Shown: positions 61,112-64,000 of the stretch, in pieces
How the letters are laid out: every line of letters begins with the position of its first letter
How positions within the stretch are numbered: the stretch's first letter is position 1
Assembly: GCF_014692525.1 (NCBI RefSeq)
Contig: NZ_JACNYL010000001.1
Coordinates: 682,001-746,000 of the forward strand
Reading direction: 5' to 3'
Length of the DNA: 64,000 nt
Source: Sphingobacterium chuzhouense
GTDB taxonomy: Bacteria > Bacteroidota > Bacteroidia > Sphingobacteriales > Sphingobacteriaceae
Position numbers and translations under genes: made by a program
The notes under the pieces: model-generated
The model's input: the letters and a program-made list of their open reading frames with translations, nothing else
The model's database searches: none
Told to the model about the DNA's origin: nothing

Positions 61112-62404
61112 TTACAGATAGGCGGGTTTATATCCTTTTTGTGCAAACCAAAGAATAACCACATAGCATACAAAGGGCACGATATACCCCATCTGCGTAT
61201 TGTCATGCGCGATGTCTATAATACCGCCCGTCATATAAGGGAAGATCGCTCCCCCAACGATAGCCATGATCAACCAGGAAGAAGCTTGCTTTGTCTCTTC
61301 GCCCAAGCCACTAATGCCTAACGAAAAAATGGTCGGAAACATAATCGACATAAAAAAGCCCAAGCCGCCTAATGCATACAATACCACCATACCGGAACCC
61401 AGTACGGCTATGGCGGCCAATAATGCGCAAACCAAGGCATATAATGCCAGTAAACGATTTGCTGTTGTATAACGTAACAGGAATGTTCCTACAAATCTTC
61501 CCGCCATAAAAAGCAATCCATATATGCCCAAATAGTAGCCCGCTGTTTTTTCATCTACACCGGCTCCCTGCTGTGCCATACGGATAAAAAAACTCGTCAC
61601 GCAAACTTGCGCACCGACATAGAAAAACTGTGCGATAACAGCGAAGGCCAGATGTTTATGACGCAGCACGGCAAAAAAACTACGTTTTTTTGCCGTTTCC
61701 TCCACATGGCCACTTTCTTTTATCTCCGGCAGCTTCACAAACATAAATACGACGGCCACGAGCAGCAAGATCAAACCCAGCACTAAATAGGGTGTTTTAA
61801 CGGATGATGCTTCTTCCATCAGATACGCCGTCCGTTCGACCTCTGCCATGGCATTCAGCTCCGCTTCGGAATAACTTTTACCGGATAAAATAAACATTGT
61901 TCCTATAATCGGTGCTACCATCGCCGCCAAACCGTTGAATGACGCCGCGAGATTAAGACGATGTGTAGCCGCTTCCGGCTTACCCAAAATAGCGGCATAC
62001 GGATTCGCTGCTGTTTCCAATACCGCCAAACCGCATCCAATAATAAACAAAGCCAGTAAAAACAATTCATACATGCGGTAATCTGCCGCAGGGATGAACA
62101 GGAACGCCCCTATCGCAAAAGCGATCAATCCCATAATAATGGATAACTTATAACCCCATCTGCGGAGGAGATAACCTGCGGGGAGTGCCATGATAAAATA
62201 AGCGAGAAAAATAGAAGTGTCTACTAAAGCCGATTGACTATTGTCCAACTGACAGGCTTTTTTCAAATGCGGAATCAAAACGCCATTTAAATTGTGCGCC
62301 ATCCCCCATAAAAAAAACAAACTGACAATTAGAATAAAAGGAAATAGATAACTTTTAGACTCTCCATTGGTTAATGTCATATTTTCTTTTGTGCCGAGTT
62401 CCAT
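61112..62404 (-). CDS. FucP-like MFS sugar:proton symporter
   Basis: Inner-membrane transporter of the major facilitator superfamily with about 12 helices. FucP-type features: FFLWGMAHNLNGVLIPHLKKACQL near the start, FLAYFIMALPAGYLLRRWGYK, AVLETAANPYAAILGKPEAA, AASFNGLAAMVAPIIGT, and GLGFFMSIMFPTIFSLGISGLGEETKQASS. FucP members carry L-fucose and related hexoses. The start is put at ATG 62402-62404, 13 bases after the MaoC-like stop; a TTG at 62446 would overlap that gene by 29 bases and adds an unlikely charged leader. Another ATG at 62378-62380 is possible. The substrate is unknown; fucose or another pectin side-chain sugar is plausible. Confidence 0.9.
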   Translation of the reverse strand: MELGTKENMTLTNGESKSYLFPFILIVSLFFLWGMAHNLNGVLIPHLKKACQLDNSQSALVDTSIFLAYFIMALPAGYLLRRWGYKLSIIMGLIAFAIGAFLFIPAADYRMYELFLLALFIIGCGLAVLETAANPYAAILGKPEAATHRLNLAASFNGLAAMVAPIIGTMFILSGKSYSEAELNAMAEVERTAYLMEEASSVKTPYLVLGLILLLVAVVFMFVKLPEIKESGHVEETAKKRSFFAVLRHKHLAFAVIAQFFYVGAQVCVTSFFIRMAQQGAGVDEKTAGYYLGIYGLLFMAGRFVGTFLLRYTTANRLLALYALVCALLAAIAVLGSGMVVLYALGGLGFFMSIMFPTIFSLGISGLGEETKQASSWLIMAIVGGAIFPYMTGGIIDIAHDNTQMGYIVPFVCYVVILWFAQKGYKPAYL

Positions 62405-62417
62405 GAGATGTAATAAG

Positions 62418-62870
62418 TTAGGTTGTAGTCTCTTTTCGCTTCGCAAGCAAAATATGGTCTGCTACTAAAACAACTTCTCCACGTTGGTTTATCATTTCTA
62501 CATGTTCCACGACCGTCCCAAATGCTGGGTTTTTCGCTTCTGATTTCCCAGAAATCGTTACCTCTGCGTGTATCGTATCACCAATAAAAACAGGTTTCAC
62601 AAAGCGTAAACGGTCATATCCCTTCGAAAATGCCTCCGGATTGATTACGGAAGCCGTGAGTCCTATGCCTATTGCAAATATCATGGTGCCGTGTGCAATC
62701 CGTTGTCCAAAAGGTTGTGTTTTACACCATTCGGCATCCATATGATGCGGAAAAAAATCTCCCGTATGCCCGGCATGTACAACAAAATCAGTCTCTGTAA
62801 TGGTGCGACCTAATGTCGTCCGTTTATCTTCTAATATATAATCTTCAAAAAAAATAGATTCAAAATGCAT
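62418..62870 (-). CDS. MaoC-like hot-dog fold dehydratase
   Basis: Small cytoplasmic protein (150 residues) of the MaoC/(R)-specific enoyl-CoA hydratase family. Motif: [37 protein letters not shown], with the conserved Asp and His of the hydratase active site near 39-44 and the IAHG turn. Family members hydrate an enoyl thioester, but several in sugar loci have no assigned reaction. It lies 40 bases after a Gfo/Idh/MocA gene and 13 before a sugar transporter, so a step in sugar-acid breakdown is possible. I assign no substrate. Confidence 0.88.
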   Translation of the reverse strand: MHFESIFFEDYILEDKRTTLGRTITETDFVVHAGHTGDFFPHHMDAEWCKTQPFGQRIAHGTMIFAIGIGLTASVINPEAFSKGYDRLRFVKPVFIGDTIHAEVTISGKSEAKNPAFGTVVEHVEMINQRGEVVLVADHILLAKRKETTT

Positions 62871-62910
62871 GATGTTTGTTTTTTGTAATTATCTAAAGGT
62901 CTATGTTTTT

Positions 62911-63999
62911 TTATCCTTGTTCTCTGTAATCGATGGCTTGCCCTCCGGCTTCGTTGCTCTTATAGGCTGCTTCCACAACCGCCATCGTATCGATAACGTC
63001 TTCTACGGCAGCTGGCAGCACCGCTATTTCTCCTAATTTATAGCGCATCAGGCTACCCATGCTCCCGATAAACGCATCGGGAAACCAGGTGCCTTCAATG
63101 GGGAATTTCACCCATTCGGGCGTACTGCCATCTTCCGGTTTAATACAGTATTCAAATACGTCGGGAACACCATGCGGATAGTCCATTAGTAGCCCCATCG
63201 TCGCTTTTATCGCACCTTTGGTGCCTTCCCATTTGATATAGCTTTCCTGGTGCCCCGGACCAAAATCGTGGTCATGGTTGGTATTAACGACCGCGTGCAA
63301 CGTATCGCCATAATCAAATAAGAGCGTCGTTCTACTCGATGATAAATCTTTTGCTGGATGTTTCAATGTTTTGGCATATACCGATTGTGGGTTCCCTAAA
63401 AACGAGCGGATTAAATCAATATAATGCACACTATGATAAAGAATCTCCAAGCGGGGATGTACCATCACATGGGGAAACAGCTGCCAAGGTGTATGTACGT
63501 TTACACGTACTTCCATATCATAGAGATCACCAATATGACCCTGTTCGATTAGCCAACGAGCCGCGTTCACAAAAGGTGCTTGCCGGAGCTGGCAATTGAT
63601 CGCTGCCACTAAACCTTTCCGTTGGCAAACTTCCAAAATGGCCTCACTTTCGGGATAGTAATCACCCATTGGTTTTTGAATCAACACGGCGGCACCATCG
63701 GGCAGCGCTTCCAACGTCTCGATGAATTTGTTGGGCATGATCGTAATATCATATACCGCATTTTCGGGCGCTTGTGCTACCGCATCAGCAACGGAATCGT
63801 AAACGTATGGAATAGCGAACTCCTGAGCCAATGCCTCGGCTTTAGCTTTTGTACGGTTCACAATCCCATGTATGTTGAATCCTGCTTTACGGTATGCCGG
63901 TAAGTGGGCATCTTTCACAATCCCTCCTGCCCCAATAATGATGATGGGCAAAGACGTTTGTGGCAAAATCGTTTTATAATCAATAGATATCATATCCAT
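62911..63999 (-). CDS. Gfo/Idh/MocA family NAD(P)-dependent oxidoreductase
   Basis: Sugar or sugar-acid dehydrogenase family. Rossmann start SLPIIIIGAGGIVKDAHLPAYRKAGF near 16-41; the EKP-type motif appears as VLIQKPMGDYYPESEAI near 105-120, with Gln in place of the usual Glu and the catalytic-type Lys kept; the C-terminal sheet contains LEILYHSVHYIDLIRSFLGNP near 182-202 with the conserved Asp/His face. 362 residues, no signal peptide. The ATG at 63997-63999 is one base from the window edge, so an upstream start cannot be excluded. Likely first or inner gene of the cluster with MaoC and FucP; substrate unknown. Confidence 0.88.
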   Translation of the reverse strand: MDMISIDYKTILPQTSLPIIIIGAGGIVKDAHLPAYRKAGFNIHGIVNRTKAKAEALAQEFAIPYVYDSVADAVAQAPENAVYDITIMPNKFIETLEALPDGAAVLIQKPMGDYYPESEAILEVCQRKGLVAAINCQLRQAPFVNAARWLIEQGHIGDLYDMEVRVNVHTPWQLFPHVMVHPRLEILYHSVHYIDLIRSFLGNPQSVYAKTLKHPAKDLSSSRTTLLFDYGDTLHAVVNTNHDHDFGPGHQESYIKWEGTKGAIKATMGLLMDYPHGVPDVFEYCIKPEDGSTPEWVKFPIEGTWFPDAFIGSMGSLMRYKLGEIAVLPAAVEDVIDTMAVVEAAYKSNEAGGQAIDYREQG

Positions 64000-64000
64000 G

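Noticed and set aside
62405..62446. Upstream TTG extension of the FucP-like gene overlapping MaoC
   Set aside because: The overlap of 29 bases is unneeded; an ATG lies 13 bases after the MaoC stop.

Overview
The window reads as a polysaccharide utilization locus (PUL) of a Bacteroidota bacterium, most likely a Sphingobacteriaceae relative. The grounds are a SusC/SusD pair, hybrid two-component sensors, lipoprotein and Sec signals on nearly every enzyme, and promoter boxes resembling the Bacteroidota -33 TTTG / -7 TAnnTTTG type. I see no rRNA, tRNA, insertion sequence, CRISPR array or phage gene. The enzyme content (PL11, PL22, two GH28, two GH105, three GH106, GH78, two CE12, three GH2, GH127) points to rhamnogalacturonan from pectin, with complete L-rhamnose catabolism attached.

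Layout. 1-4091 (minus): hybrid two-component sensor HTCS1, whose C-terminus runs off the window. 4287-11270 (minus): PL22, DUF4861, GH106 and GH105 as one operon ending in a terminator. 11457-16152 (minus): SusC then SusD, the only transport pair. 16314-30012 (minus): a nine-gene operon, GH28-PL11-CE12-CE12-sulfatase-GH105-GH2-rhaM-GH106, also ending in a terminator. 30338-33205: GH2 beta-galactosidase. 33309-34313 (or 34373): GntR-type regulator with a sugar-binding domain. 34689-39933 (plus): a second, complete sensor (HTCS2) followed by a GH28. 39999-45936 (minus): rhaT, rhaEW, rhaI, rhaB. 46049-48382: DUF5703 enzyme. 48573-60922 (minus): GH78-GH2-GH106-GH127-SASA esterase. 61112-63999 (minus): FucP-like transporter, MaoC-fold protein and Gfo/Idh/MocA oxidoreductase.

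How it works together (inference from families): PL11 cuts the backbone, CE12 and SASA esterases remove acetyl groups, SusC/D imports oligomers, and in the periplasm GH105, GH28, GH106 and GH78 strip unsaturated uronate, galacturonate and rhamnose while GH2 and GH127 remove galactose- and arabinose-type side chains. Rhamnose enters through RhaT, is anomerised by RhaM and is degraded by RhaI, the FGGY kinase and bifunctional RhaEW. Galacturonate catabolism is not encoded here.

The most interesting unexplained structure is regulatory. Six upstream regions carry pairs (once a triplet) of five-base half-sites of the type T[CT][AC]TG, spaced exactly 10 bp, always in the same orientation relative to the downstream gene; a seventh has one good half-site. 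The copies before susC and rhaT match at 19 of 22 bases and sit at the same distance from matching promoter boxes, suggesting a regulon that couples glycan import to rhamnose catabolism. Other leads are a formylglycine-type sulfatase inside a pectin operon, the uncharacterised DUF4861 and DUF5703 proteins, and the transporter-MaoC-oxidoreductase cluster at the right edge.
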